Shown one piece after another: positions 8,417 to 17,331 of a stretch of 55,116 bases of DNA. The stretch lies in NCBI GenBank assembly GCA_019359545.1, contig JAHHHB010000038.1, positions 1 through 55,116 of the forward strand, in the 5' to 3' direction. Both the position numbers and the translations under genes were made by a program. Below the pieces are notes generated by a model that did no database searches, had not been told where the DNA came from, and saw nothing but the letters and a program-made list of their open reading frames with translations. This DNA comes from Desmonostoc geniculatum HA4340-LM1. GTDB taxonomy: Bacteria > Cyanobacteriota > Cyanobacteriia > Cyanobacteriales > Nostocaceae. How positions within the stretch are numbered: the first letter of the stretch is position 1; each line of letters starts with the position of its first letter.

Positions 8417-8831
8417 TAGTTAACTGGATAAAGACAGCAAGTCCCTTTCCGGTTGACTTTTTTGTTTTTGGTAATATTGGTGATGGATAATAAGTGTTGT
8501 CTCAATTGGGTATTGAGAAGTAAAACAGGCTTGATGCCTAGCTTTAACACCCACTTTGTGTACTTCACTAACTCAAAACACGCTGTATCAATTTTTTTGC
8601 GGCTTTCACTTACAAACATCTCAAGTGGAAGGAACTCGATTAAGTATACTGGCTCTCATGCAATGTGTACTTTAATTTATTTTTGCAGCATATGGAAGCC
8701 GCCTTCGGGTGTAATTATGTCAGCGTCAAATGCGAAAGTGTGTCTGTTGAAGTTACTCTCAATATGCTTTTGTTATTACTGAAAAAACGCGAGTCCAATC
8801 AGCAAAATCGCCTTCCTCAATGTTTGTGTAG

Positions 8832-11120
8832 ATGTCAAGAAAAATTTTCAGATACTTCTGGGAGTTTCCGGAAGATGAGTCAAAAGCCGAGTTTCAGAAC
8901 TTTGGGAGCGGCTTAATGAATCAGCAGCTAGGCACGCGTTTTATAAAGTTAATCTTTGGGCTGAAACAATCGCTTAGTCGAGAACACAAGGAATTGATGA
9001 CTGCTGCTGGCGTTGCAGTCTGCGTCCTGTTTTTGCGCTCTATTGGATTATTACAATCCTTAGAGTTGGCAGGTTTGGATCAATTTTTTCGCTGGCGTCC
9101 AAATGAACCGCCAGAAGAACGTATCACTCTTGTTGTGATTGATGAAGCTTATTTAGACCAAGTGCGTTCGTGGCCAATTCCAGATCGGAATATTGCTCAG
9201 TTGTTGCAAAAATTAAACGTCCACAAACCCCGTGCTATTGGCTTGGATATTTACCGAAATTTGCCAGTAGAGCCTGGTAATGAAGAACTACGTAAAGCTT
9301 ATAAGTCAATACCAAACTTGATTGGTATTGAACTACTGGCAAATGAAAAAAACAAAAACCTTACTGTTTTACCTCCACTAGGACTCGATAATAATCAAGT
9401 GGGTTTTAACAACGTGCTGTACGATCCTGATGGGAAAGTACGTCGCAGCTTGTTGTATTGGCACGTCGAGGATAAAGTACACGAAAGTTTTGCCTTGAAG
9501 CTGGCTTTATTGTATTTAAAATCAGACGACATTACTCCTACCCAAGCAAAAAGCAACCCTGAGTATTTGCAATTAGGTAAAGCAGCCTTTACTCGTTTTG
9601 AGGCTAATGATGGCGCTTATGTCGGAGCTGATGCTAGAGGCTACCAAATTTTGTCCAATTTTCCCAAGCCGAAATTTCAAAATCCATCTGTAGAATTTTC
9701 TCATTTTCGCCAGGTATCGATGAGCGATGTACTCGCAGAGAAAGTCCCAGAAAACTTAATTAAAGATCGGATTATACTTATTGGCTCCACTGCACCCAGT
9801 CTCCAGGATTTTGTATTTATTCCCTATTCCAGCGGTTTGATGGGTACGGCAAAGCCTGTGGCTGGTATTCAATTACAAGCTTATTTTATTAGTGAGTTAA
9901 TCTCAGCGGCTCTTGAAGGAAGACCTTTACTCAAAGTCTGGCCCGAATTACTGGAATACTTGTGGATTTTTGTTTGGTCTTATGTGGGGGCTGTCACCAC
10001 ATGGCGGATACGAGACGCAACTAAAAGTTTTCTCAGTATCCTCGTTTCTTGTTTTGTATTGACCCTCAGTGCCTATGGAGCTTTTTTATCCGGTTGGTGG
10101 GTACCGCTGATTCCGGGGCTGTTTACCTTTGGGATTTCAGCTATTTGGATGACGAGCCATATCGCTCATATGCAGGGAGAGTGGAAACGCTCTAAGGAAT
10201 TTCTGCATCACGTCATCAACACAATTCCCGATCCTATTTTTGTGAAAAATGAACAACATCAGTGGATCGTTTTAAATGAGGCGTATTGTCGATTTATCGG
10301 TTATCCGAATAAGTTGTTAATTGAAAAGTCAGATTATGATTTTTTCCCTAAACATGAAGCCGATGTATTTCGACAACAGGATGAGTTGGTTTTTCGGACT
10401 CAGCAAGCCCACGAACACGAAGAAGAATTTACAAATGCGGATGGTCAGACTCATCAAATTGCCACTAAGCGATCGCTCCACAAAGACTCGGCTGGCAATT
10501 TCTTTTTAGTTGGGGTAATTCGAGATATCACTCAACGCAAGTTGATGGAGGAACAACTCAAGCGGACTGCTGCTGAGTTATTTCGCTCTAACAATGAATT
10601 AAAACTCAAAGAAGACCATTTGCGTTATTTAGCATATCACGATCCCCTGACAGGTTTATCCAATCGCAAATTTTTTGCGGAACAACTTTACGAGTCGTTA
10701 CACTGGGCACAACACAATAACTTGTTGCTGGGACTGCTGTTTATCGATTTAGATGGGTTTAAGCAAGTTAATGATACTCTAGGGCATGAGATAGGCGATC
10801 GCCTGCTGATGACCATCGCTGGGCGACTAAGCAACTCTTTACGCGCTAGTGATACAGTTTCTCGCTTGGGTGGCGACGAATTTACTGTGATCTTACGAGC
10901 AATTCCCAATGTCCAGGTGGCTGCTAAAGTCGCTGAAAAAATTTTAAGCAGCATTACCAGACCAATTGTTTTGGATGGGTATGCAATCCGAGTCTCTGCC
11001 AGTATTGGCATTAGTGTCTATCCATACAACAGCCAAGATAGTGAAACTTTGATGAAACAAGCAGATGCAGCAATGTACCGTGCAAAACGCCTGGGTAAAA
11101 ATCGCTACGAATTTGCTTAA
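8832..11120 (+). CDS. CHASE2-PAS-GGDEF diguanylate cyclase
   Basis: A 762-residue membrane sensor that should make cyclic di-GMP. After one N-terminal membrane helix (about 58-72) comes an extracytoplasmic CHASE2 sensor domain (about 85-365, with LVVIDEAYLDQVR, FNNVLYDPDGKVRR and DRIILIGSTAPS). Three membrane helices follow (about 370-455), then a PAS domain (about 465-580) and a GGDEF domain. The active site RLGGDEF is intact, and an RASD motif five residues before it is a canonical inhibitory I-site. An alternative start at ATG 8916 (MNQQLGTRF) has a better ribosome site, GGGAG. The gene is monocistronic. Confidence 0.92.
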   Translation: MSRKIFRYFWEFPEDESKAEFQNFGSGLMNQQLGTRFIKLIFGLKQSLSREHKELMTAAGVAVCVLFLRSIGLLQSLELAGLDQFFRWRPNEPPEERITLVVIDEAYLDQVRSWPIPDRNIAQLLQKLNVHKPRAIGLDIYRNLPVEPGNEELRKAYKSIPNLIGIELLANEKNKNLTVLPPLGLDNNQVGFNNVLYDPDGKVRRSLLYWHVEDKVHESFALKLALLYLKSDDITPTQAKSNPEYLQLGKAAFTRFEANDGAYVGADARGYQILSNFPKPKFQNPSVEFSHFRQVSMSDVLAEKVPENLIKDRIILIGSTAPSLQDFVFIPYSSGLMGTAKPVAGIQLQAYFISELISAALEGRPLLKVWPELLEYLWIFVWSYVGAVTTWRIRDATKSFLSILVSCFVLTLSAYGAFLSGWWVPLIPGLFTFGISAIWMTSHIAHMQGEWKRSKEFLHHVINTIPDPIFVKNEQHQWIVLNEAYCRFIGYPNKLLIEKSDYDFFPKHEADVFRQQDELVFRTQQAHEHEEEFTNADGQTHQIATKRSLHKDSAGNFFLVGVIRDITQRKLMEEQLKRTAAELFRSNNELKLKEDHLRYLAYHDPLTGLSNRKFFAEQLYESLHWAQHNNLLLGLLFIDLDGFKQVNDTLGHEIGDRLLMTIAGRLSNSLRASDTVSRLGGDEFTVILRAIPNVQVAAKVAEKILSSITRPIVLDGYAIRVSASIGISVYPYNSQDSETLMKQADAAMYRAKRLGKNRYEFA

Positions 11121-11865
11121 ATAATCAAGAATTTACCTTGCAATTCTTCTATATGCAGTAAATATTTTTACTATCCAAGTAAGAACGTGGACTGGAAATA
11201 TATGGAAAGCACTGTTTTGCAAAAGCATTGCATACAGCTACAGAGGTAGTTTTTTAGCCCTAATTCAAACCTAGCAAGGCTTTTGGAACTGAAAACTAAA
11301 CCTGAGAAAAGGGTTAAGAAAGAAAGTAGTCATTATCAGTAATTAAAAAATCTAATTTTATCTAGCAAGTATTTTTACTTGAAAATACATACCTATACTT
11401 AGGCAAATAATTACGAAAATTCATAGTTCAATAGTTACTGTAATCCTTGTAATCTAAGAATTGCAGGATTTTAATTTTATATATCTTCACTTTTGTTAAA
11501 TTATTACTATACAAAATTTAAAGTATTATTTTATAGCTTTCTGGGATAACTATTTTTTGAACTTAGTGTTTATACTTAAAATTATTAAGATATTATTAAT
11601 AAATAGTGAACTGGGTAAACTTATTATGGGAATTCATCAAGATATCTAACTTTAGACTGATGCAGAAACGGGACATTTAGGAATATTCCTTAAGGATTAA
11701 AACTATTTAATACCAGCAAATTAACGATAAACTGCAAAATAATAGGGCAATTACTTGTCTGTTGGCAGCAGAAAATAATAATTTTGGAATATTCTCAAGC
11801 AAGCTACGTAAATATACGTACTTTAATAAGAGTTGCTTCTCCAGAAAAAACTAGTAAATTTACTG
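11121..11865. other. AT-rich spacer, no gene seen
   Basis: About 740 bp with very high AT content and frequent stops in all frames. I see no repeat family, hairpin cluster or RNA signature. It probably holds the promoter of the small secreted-protein gene that follows. Confidence 0.5.
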
Positions 11866-12108
11866 ATGATTATGAAAATTAACTTGGGAATCACAAAATT
11901 TATGATATTCTGTATAGGTGCTTACATACTAGTACCAAAAGTTGTGGGTTACGTAGGTGTATTCAGTAGTGCAAGTGGTAGTAGTCTTGACCCTAATGCC
12001 AGCAACACCTTAATTGCCCGCAAAGTAAATTCTCAGGATTTAAAAGATACATATATCCCACCAAATTATGGTGGACCTGACAGTCAGCATGGTAGTGGTA
12101 CTCGTTAA
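11866..12108 (+). CDS. small secreted or membrane-anchored peptide with GGPDSxxGSGTR tail
   Basis: An 80-residue product if translation starts at ATG 11866 (or 78 from ATG 11872); a TTG at 11833 is less likely. A hydrophobic N-terminal segment (about residues 10-30, MIFCIGAYILVPKVVGYVG) looks like a signal peptide or anchor. The rest is small and polar, ending in NYGGPDSQHGSGTR. I recall the closing GGPDS..GSGTR as a recurring C-terminal motif of small exported Nostocales proteins of unknown function. Function is not recognised. It lies alone between an AT-rich spacer and a repeat block. Confidence 0.6.
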   Translation: MIMKINLGITKFMIFCIGAYILVPKVVGYVGVFSSASGSSLDPNASNTLIARKVNSQDLKDTYIPPNYGGPDSQHGSGTR

Positions 12109-12226
12109 GTATCGGGGGATGAGGGGGATGAGGGGGATGAGGGAGACAAGGAGATAATAAGTCTCTTCCCCTTGTCCCCATGCCCCATGCCCAATGCCCA
12201 ATGCCCAATGCTCCATGCCCCATACC
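12109..12226. repeat. GGGGGATGA and CCCAATG tandem repeats
   Basis: A run of GGGGGATGA units is followed by CCCCATG/CCCAATG heptamers that reach the nadB stop codon. It is of the same short tandem repeat type as elsewhere in the window. It may form a loose hairpin, but no specific function is evident. Confidence 0.7.
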
Positions 12227-13918
12227 CTATACCCTATACCCATTATCTAATACTGGGGATTTCCACCAGTGGCGTGTTTGTACAAGTGTGTGGACTCGCC
12301 GATTTGAATCTGGTTGAGGGTAATCTAGGCGGTAGTGTCCGCCCCGGCTTTCGGTTCTAAAGGCGGCACTTTTGAGAATTAAATGGGCTACATCTAATAA
12401 ATTGCGGGTTTCTGCCCAAAGTCGCAACTGTGCTTCAACGTCTGGGAGGTCAAAAGTAGCTGGTTCTGCTGGAGGTAAAGCTAGCAAAAATTGGGTTAAA
12501 GGCAAGGCAGCCAAATCTTGCTGCCATGATTCTACAGTGGCGATCGCAGTTTCTAATCCTGACTGTTCCCGGCAAATACCAGCATGTTGCCACACTAGAC
12601 GGGGTAACTTTTCTCTGAGGGTTTCTAGTTGTGTTTGCTGAGTCTGCCACTCGCTGGCATTAGCAGTAAATTTCTGCAATGGCAGTTCTGGTGTTTCTAA
12701 GGGTAGCCCAGTATTTGCCAACTCAATATTAGCCATCTGGGCACCGAACACAATACATTCTAGTAAGGAATTACTAGCAAGACGATTTGCCCCATGTACT
12801 CCGGTACTGGCAGTTTCACCCACTGCATATAAACCAGGAATATTCGTGCGATTCATTAAATCCGTAACAATCCCACCCATCCAGTAATGGGCAGCAGGGG
12901 CTACGGGAATTGGTTCACTGAAGACATCAATGCCCCAATGCTGACAAACTTTGATGATGTTGGGAAAGCGATGACGAATCTTTTCGGCGGGAATGGGGCG
13001 CATATCTAACCACACATGGGCAGTGGCGAGATCGAGGGCGGTACTTTGTAAATGGCTAAAAATCGCTCTACTAACCACATCTCTGGGCGCTAGTTCACCA
13101 TCTGGGTGGTAGTCAAAGGCGAAACGCCGCCCTTCGTTATCGACCAAGTGCGCTCCTTCGCCGCGTACAGCTTCACTAATTAGAAAGCGATCGGCACCAG
13201 GTTTGGTGAGGGCAGTGGGATGAAATTGGACAAACTCTAAATCTCGGAGGATAGCCCCAGCACGAGCTGCGATCGCTACGCCATCACCTGTACTCACAGC
13301 CGGGTTAGTGGTTTGGGCAAATACCTGACCGCCGCCACCCGTTGCCAGTACCACAGCACCAGCTCTTACCCATGTGATTTTCCCTTGATAAAACAGGCTA
13401 ATTCCTTGAGCGCGATTAGTTTCGGGTTCAATCCACAAACTCAAAGCCAAAGCTTGCTGGATGACTTGAATATTTTGGCGGCGCAGAACTTGGGCGGTGA
13501 GGGTGGTGGTAACTTCTCGCCCTGTGGTGTCGGCGGCGTGGAGAACGCGGTGGCGAGAATGGGCGGCTTCCAAAGTTAAAGCCAAAGCTTGACCGTGACG
13601 GTCAAAAGCAACTCCCAAGTTAACTAAAGATTGAATGCAGCTAGGGGCATGTTCCGCGAGAAATTCCACAGCGGTGCGATCGCATAAACCCGCACCTGCC
13701 CGGATTGTATCTTCAATATGCAGCGTCGGAGAATCTTCCGGGGCAACTGCTGCGGCAATACCACCTTGTGCCCAATCACTGGCGGATAAAGCCACAGTTT
13801 CTTTGGTAATCAAGCCGACTCGCAAGGACTCTGGCAGACACAGCGCTGTGTAGAGTCCAGCAGCACCAGCGCCTACTACTAAAACATCAAATTGGCTAGG
13901 AGTGTCTATCTGAGGCAA
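12227..13918 (-). CDS. nadB: L-aspartate oxidase NadB
   Basis: A 563-residue FAD enzyme that oxidises L-aspartate to iminoaspartate, the first step of de novo NAD synthesis with NadA. The N-terminal dinucleotide fold is VLVVGAGAAGLYTA. The succinate dehydrogenase/fumarate reductase flavoprotein landmarks follow: SDWAQGGIAA, VVLATGGGGQ, EFVQFHPTAL, RGEGAHLVDNEG, the APRDVVSRAI segment, HYWMGGIVTD and the ETASTGVHGANRLASNSLLE signature. The usual C-terminal helical domain ends with ESRGGHYRLDYP. The only start placing the FAD motif correctly is TTG at 13918, since repeats lie immediately upstream. An in-frame ATG is not available before the FAD fold, so the start is less certain than the identity. 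Confidence 0.94.
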   Translation of the reverse strand: MPQIDTPSQFDVLVVGAGAAGLYTALCLPESLRVGLITKETVALSASDWAQGGIAAAVAPEDSPTLHIEDTIRAGAGLCDRTAVEFLAEHAPSCIQSLVNLGVAFDRHGQALALTLEAAHSRHRVLHAADTTGREVTTTLTAQVLRRQNIQVIQQALALSLWIEPETNRAQGISLFYQGKITWVRAGAVVLATGGGGQVFAQTTNPAVSTGDGVAIAARAGAILRDLEFVQFHPTALTKPGADRFLISEAVRGEGAHLVDNEGRRFAFDYHPDGELAPRDVVSRAIFSHLQSTALDLATAHVWLDMRPIPAEKIRHRFPNIIKVCQHWGIDVFSEPIPVAPAAHYWMGGIVTDLMNRTNIPGLYAVGETASTGVHGANRLASNSLLECIVFGAQMANIELANTGLPLETPELPLQKFTANASEWQTQQTQLETLREKLPRLVWQHAGICREQSGLETAIATVESWQQDLAALPLTQFLLALPPAEPATFDLPDVEAQLRLWAETRNLLDVAHLILKSAAFRTESRGGHYRLDYPQPDSNRRVHTLVQTRHWWKSPVLDNGYRV

Positions 13919-14040
13919 GGTAAGGGGGAGGGGGAGAAGGGGGAGAGGGGGGAGTAGGGGGAGATGAAGGAGTAGGGGAAAATGAGTTACTGGGGGGAGG
14001 ATGAGGAAGAAAATACTACCTCATCTCCCTTATCTCCCTC
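13919..14040. repeat. GGGGGAGAA / ATCTCCCTC repeat block
   Basis: Purine-rich heptamer-like units (GGGGGAG, GGGGAGT) are followed by their complementary CTCATCTCCC units, so that the block could fold on itself. It separates nadB from psbU and abuts the TTG start of nadB. Confidence 0.65.
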
Positions 14041-14065
14041 ATCCCCCTTATCTCTAATAGAATAT

Positions 14066-14090
14066 CCCACTCCCTAGAATCAGGAGTGGG
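14066..14090 (-). terminator. hairpin downstream of psbU
   Basis: CCCACTCC (14066-14073) and GGAGTGGG (14083-14090) form an 8-bp perfect stem with a 9-nt loop, 33 bp beyond the psbU stop. On the minus strand it is followed by ATATTCTATT, a weak T tract, so the call as an intrinsic terminator is moderate. Confidence 0.55.
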
Positions 14091-14122
14091 CTGCTATTTG
14101 CTACATTACCTGCAATGTGCAG

Positions 14123-14551
14123 TTATCTGTAGATGCCGTTGTTAAAGCGATCGTCTCCCTCGTTGAAGGCAGACTCTGGTTCTGTCACGGCAAAGTGATC
14201 GAAGTTGGCTTGCAGGGTTTGTTTTTGGCGATCGCTCAATCCTTCAATATTCAATACATCGTCTACGCTTTGGTAGGGAGCATTCTTGATGATCAGCTTC
14301 GCAAGGGTGGGATAAAGCCCCGGATACTGTTGAAAAGCTCGGACGTTGGTATTATTCAAATCAATTTTTTTACCGAATTCCGTTGCTAGCTTTTTATCTG
14401 CGCTATTCTGCCGTTCAATTGCCAAAACTGGCACTTGGGGAAAAGCAAAACTGTTGAAACTAGCAGCTTGGGCTATCTGAGTTGTTCCCAGCCATCCCCA
14501 GCAACCAAGTAACAAACTAAACACTGTTAATAAACGCACCAATCCTTTCAC
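14123..14551 (-). CDS. psbU: photosystem II 12-kDa extrinsic protein PsbU
   Basis: A 142-residue lumenal protein that binds the oxygen-evolving side of photosystem II in cyanobacteria and helps protect the manganese cluster and chloride site. It has a typical signal peptide, with a hydrophobic core followed by a cleavage site after TTQIAQA near residue 29. The mature part contains the paired helix-hairpin-helix-like segments characteristic of Psb[21 protein letters not shown] and [20 protein letters not shown]. The length is normal for the family. It is a single gene with its own hairpin terminator. Confidence 0.96.
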   Translation of the reverse strand: MKGLVRLLTVFSLLLGCWGWLGTTQIAQAASFNSFAFPQVPVLAIERQNSADKKLATEFGKKIDLNNTNVRAFQQYPGLYPTLAKLIIKNAPYQSVDDVLNIEGLSDRQKQTLQANFDHFAVTEPESAFNEGDDRFNNGIYR

Positions 14552-15250
14552 GATTTTCTACCTCTTTCCATCAAACAGAAATAAAAGTTTTAAGCCAACA
14601 GGTGTCAGTGGTCATTAGTCACTTGTACTAAGCGAACGCGAGTGCGTCTTTGTTAGGAGAAGCCGAAGTATTGGTCATACCCTGCGGTTTCGCCTTTAGG
14701 CGTTCTCGCAAGAGTAACCGCTAATGCGTCTACCTTAGAGGACAAAGGACAAAAGACAAAATCTGATAGCTTAATCAACACAGCAGTCATCAGAAACTAA
14801 TATACAGCGTATTAATGTCCACAATATTTACTGTTACTGGGTTTGACTGTACTTTTACTAAAAATATTTCCCAGTGCCAAGAGTGCTTGCTCCAGCCACA
14901 ATAGCCTTGCATCTATAGACTACGGTATCATTCTGGGCTGCACAAAATCTTTTTGGGTGGCTGATTCTATATCCCAAGCGGATAGGAGATTTTGGGATGT
15001 CCAATGCCGTCAAATCCAGCTAAGGCGAGTTTATGCTGCGGGATGATTATTGTAATATTTCTTAACTAAACAATAGACCTCTTGCATAAATCACAAAGTT
15101 TGAACCCCACCCCACTTGTCGGGTGTGTTAGGCGTAAGCCCTAACGCACCAAACTCTTAAGAATGGTGCCGTACTCTCGCCGATAACGCATCCTACGTAT
15201 CTGAATTTTGAATCGTATCTCAATTCTGAATTCTGAATTCTGCCGTATTT
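14552..15250. other. 700-bp spacer with dispersed repeats, no gene
   Basis: Around 14628-14735 lies a palindromic block (GCGAACGCGAGTGCG .. CGTTCTCGCAAGAG) of a type common in Nostocales. Near 15115-15150 is a GTGTGTTAGGCG..CCTAACGCACC inverted repeat related to the one at 19509-19585. Several GAATTCTGAATTCTG units lie near 15220-15242. I see no conserved reading frame. Confidence 0.5.
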
Positions 15251-16030
15251 TCACGCTGCGATCGCCGCTAGCAAAAATAAGCTGTCTACCAAAATTGTGC
15301 TTAAAACTGCGCCACCAAAGGCATACCAGTGTTTTTGGGTTCGCCCTAAAGATAAAATTCCCACACTTAACAGCACTAGGGCGAGAATTATTGCCCAAGC
15401 TTGTCCCCACGGTGTTTCTACTTGTATTAAAGCATTATGTAAAATTTGTGACGCACTATTTGCATCTGCTCTCATGATTTGCCGCCAATGAGGCATCAAA
15501 TCCACAATATAAAAATATACGTCAGTTAAAACTGTACCGAATAAAGAACCTAAATAAAACCAGTTACCCACCTTGCCCCAATTTTTTGCCAAGCACCAAC
15601 AAGCAAATGGTAAGCCGATAGACTCTATCGGTAAGTGCCATAAAGGTTCCCAACGTAACCAACCCCAATAGATTGCTCCTGCTAACCAACTCCAGCTAAA
15701 CCCGAAAAGCAAATCTCCCCAGACATATGTTGCGGGATGTGACATTAATCGAAAACTTAGCCACACCCAAAATGCTGTCAGCGCTAAACTCAAACTTGGT
15801 AGCGATCGCACTATTGGTGCTTCTATAAATACTGGTACTGATACCAAAAATACTGCTGCCGCAAATACCAGCCATGTTTGTCGAGAAGGGATAGATAAAG
15901 GCAGAGAGGGAGAAGATGAGAGTGTAGATTCCAATTTTTTGATATCCCCGTGCTTCGTATTAGATACATCAAACTCAGTATCCAGAGGAGGGATAGAAGC
16001 GGTGTAGGAGGATAATGTATTATTAATCAA
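15251..16030 (-). CDS. DUF3120 integral membrane protein
   Basis: A 259-residue cyanobacteria-specific membrane protein of unknown function. After a polar N-terminal tail of about 50 residues there are about six hydrophobic helices. Recognisable segments are SRQTWLVFAAAVFLVSVPVF, LLFGFSWSWLAGAIYWGWLR, SLFGTVLTDVYFYIVDLMPH and the C-terminal TQKHWYAFGGAVLSTILVD. I recognise these as DUF3120 landmarks. The neighbours give no functional clue, since it lies alone between repeat-bearing spacers. A later start near the first helix is possible because the first 50 residues are low in conservation. Confidence 0.8.
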   Translation of the reverse strand: MINNTLSSYTASIPPLDTEFDVSNTKHGDIKKLESTLSSSPSLPLSIPSRQTWLVFAAAVFLVSVPVFIEAPIVRSLPSLSLALTAFWVWLSFRLMSHPATYVWGDLLFGFSWSWLAGAIYWGWLRWEPLWHLPIESIGLPFACWCLAKNWGKVGNWFYLGSLFGTVLTDVYFYIVDLMPHWRQIMRADANSASQILHNALIQVETPWGQAWAIILALVLLSVGILSLGRTQKHWYAFGGAVLSTILVDSLFLLAAIAA

Positions 16031-16422
16031 AGTTTTTAATATTTGTTACTAAACTTTATCTTATTTAAGATATCACACTTTCAAATCCCCCCCTGGGGCA
16101 TTTAAATTATACTGAAATTTCGGCAAGGGCTGGCATCGTCGAAGAGGACAAGGGGACGAGGGGAGAAAGGGACAAGGGATTACAGAGAGTTGAGAGGTAA
16201 AATTTAATAGCTAAAAAGTGAATCGCATCAGTTTGCTAAATATTAAAGTTTGATGAACTCCCAAAATTACGTTGACTTATTGAGATGGGTGTAAGAACAT
16301 GGTCAGCGTCTTGGATGATGTTAGCGGCCTTAAAAATTGAATTTTCTACAAAATTGGGTGCAGTCAAGAGTATAGAAAGCAACATCATCATCTCTATAAC
16401 AGGAAAAAGGTATTGATTAGAT
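16031..16422. other. spacer upstream of uppP, no gene seen
   Basis: Apart from a short purine-rich repeat (ACAAGGGGACGAGGGG, near 16147-16170) nothing stands out. It probably contains divergent promoters for DUF3120 and uppP. GGAAAAAGG lies about 11 bases before the uppP start. Confidence 0.45.
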
Positions 16423-17247
16423 ATGGAATTTATTCAAGCTTTTATTTTGGGTATTGTTCAAGGTATTACGGAGTTCTTGCCAATTAGCAGCACTGCACAT
16501 CTGCTGATTGTGACAAAGGTATTTGGTTGGAAAGAACTAGGTTCTAAAGATTTTGTTGATGCGATTCAATTTGGCAGTGTTATAGCGATTTTATTGTACT
16601 TTTGGTCGTTGATTTCTAGTGTTATCAAAGGTGGAATCCAAGCACTAAAACAGAAAGATTGGGAACGCGAGGAATGGAAAATTATTGTAGGTATTGCAGT
16701 GGGAACAATACCTGCTTTAATTGTCGGTTTTATTTTGAAAGACATTATCCCTGAGAGTGCCTTAATTATTGCCATTATGTCGATTATCATGGCACTTTTA
16801 CTAGCTTTTGCCGAAAAAATCGGCACTCGTAAACGAGGTTTTAATTCATTGCAAATTCGGGATGGGATTTTAGTGGGATTGGGACAAACACTCGCTTTGA
16901 TTCCTGGTGTTTCTCGTTCTGGTTCGACGTTGACGACTGCGTTATTTTTAGGATTAGAACGGGATACAGCGGCGAAATTCTCATTTTTATTAGGATTTCC
17001 AACTCTTACCATTGCAACCCTATATAAAAGTCTGAAAATCTTCAAATTATTTCAAGCCCAACAGTTACCAGATAACATTGTTGCACTGTTAATTGTAGGG
17101 ATTATTTCCACCTTTATTTTTTCCTATCTATCAATTGCATTCTTGATCAAATACTTACAAACTAAAAACACTTTGGTTTTTGTTTGGTATAGATTAGCAT
17201 TCGGTAGTGCTATCTTATTGGCGATCGCAGCAGGTTGGCAAGGATAA
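16423..17247 (+). CDS. uppP: undecaprenyl-diphosphate phosphatase UppP (BacA)
   Basis: A 274-residue polytopic membrane phosphatase that recycles undecaprenyl pyrophosphate to the monophosphate carrier used in peptidoglycan synthesis; excess gives bacitracin resistance. The two signature regions are present: QGITEFLPISSTAHLLI with the conserved Glu and Ser near residues 17-27, and ALIPGVSRSGSTLTTALFLG with the catalytic Arg-Ser near residues 161-180. The length matches the family. An AGG-rich ribosome site precedes the ATG. The DUF512 gene lies 84 bp downstream with a repeat block between. Confidence 0.95.
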   Translation: MEFIQAFILGIVQGITEFLPISSTAHLLIVTKVFGWKELGSKDFVDAIQFGSVIAILLYFWSLISSVIKGGIQALKQKDWEREEWKIIVGIAVGTIPALIVGFILKDIIPESALIIAIMSIIMALLLAFAEKIGTRKRGFNSLQIRDGILVGLGQTLALIPGVSRSGSTLTTALFLGLERDTAAKFSFLLGFPTLTIATLYKSLKIFKLFQAQQLPDNIVALLIVGIISTFIFSYLSIAFLIKYLQTKNTLVFVWYRLAFGSAILLAIAAGWQG

Positions 17248-17271
17248 TTAGATAATAGTCATTAGTCCTTA

Positions 17272-17331
17272 GTTATTTGTCTTTCGTCCAAAGCAAATGA
17301 CTAATGACAAATGACAAATGATTAACGACCA
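17272..17331. repeat. STRR2-type repeats running into a start codon
   Basis: Units of AAATGAC/TAATGAC are repeated up to and including the ATG at 17332 (CCAATGACT), leaving no room for a separate ribosome-binding site. The start codon itself seems to be part of the last repeat unit. Confidence 0.65.
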
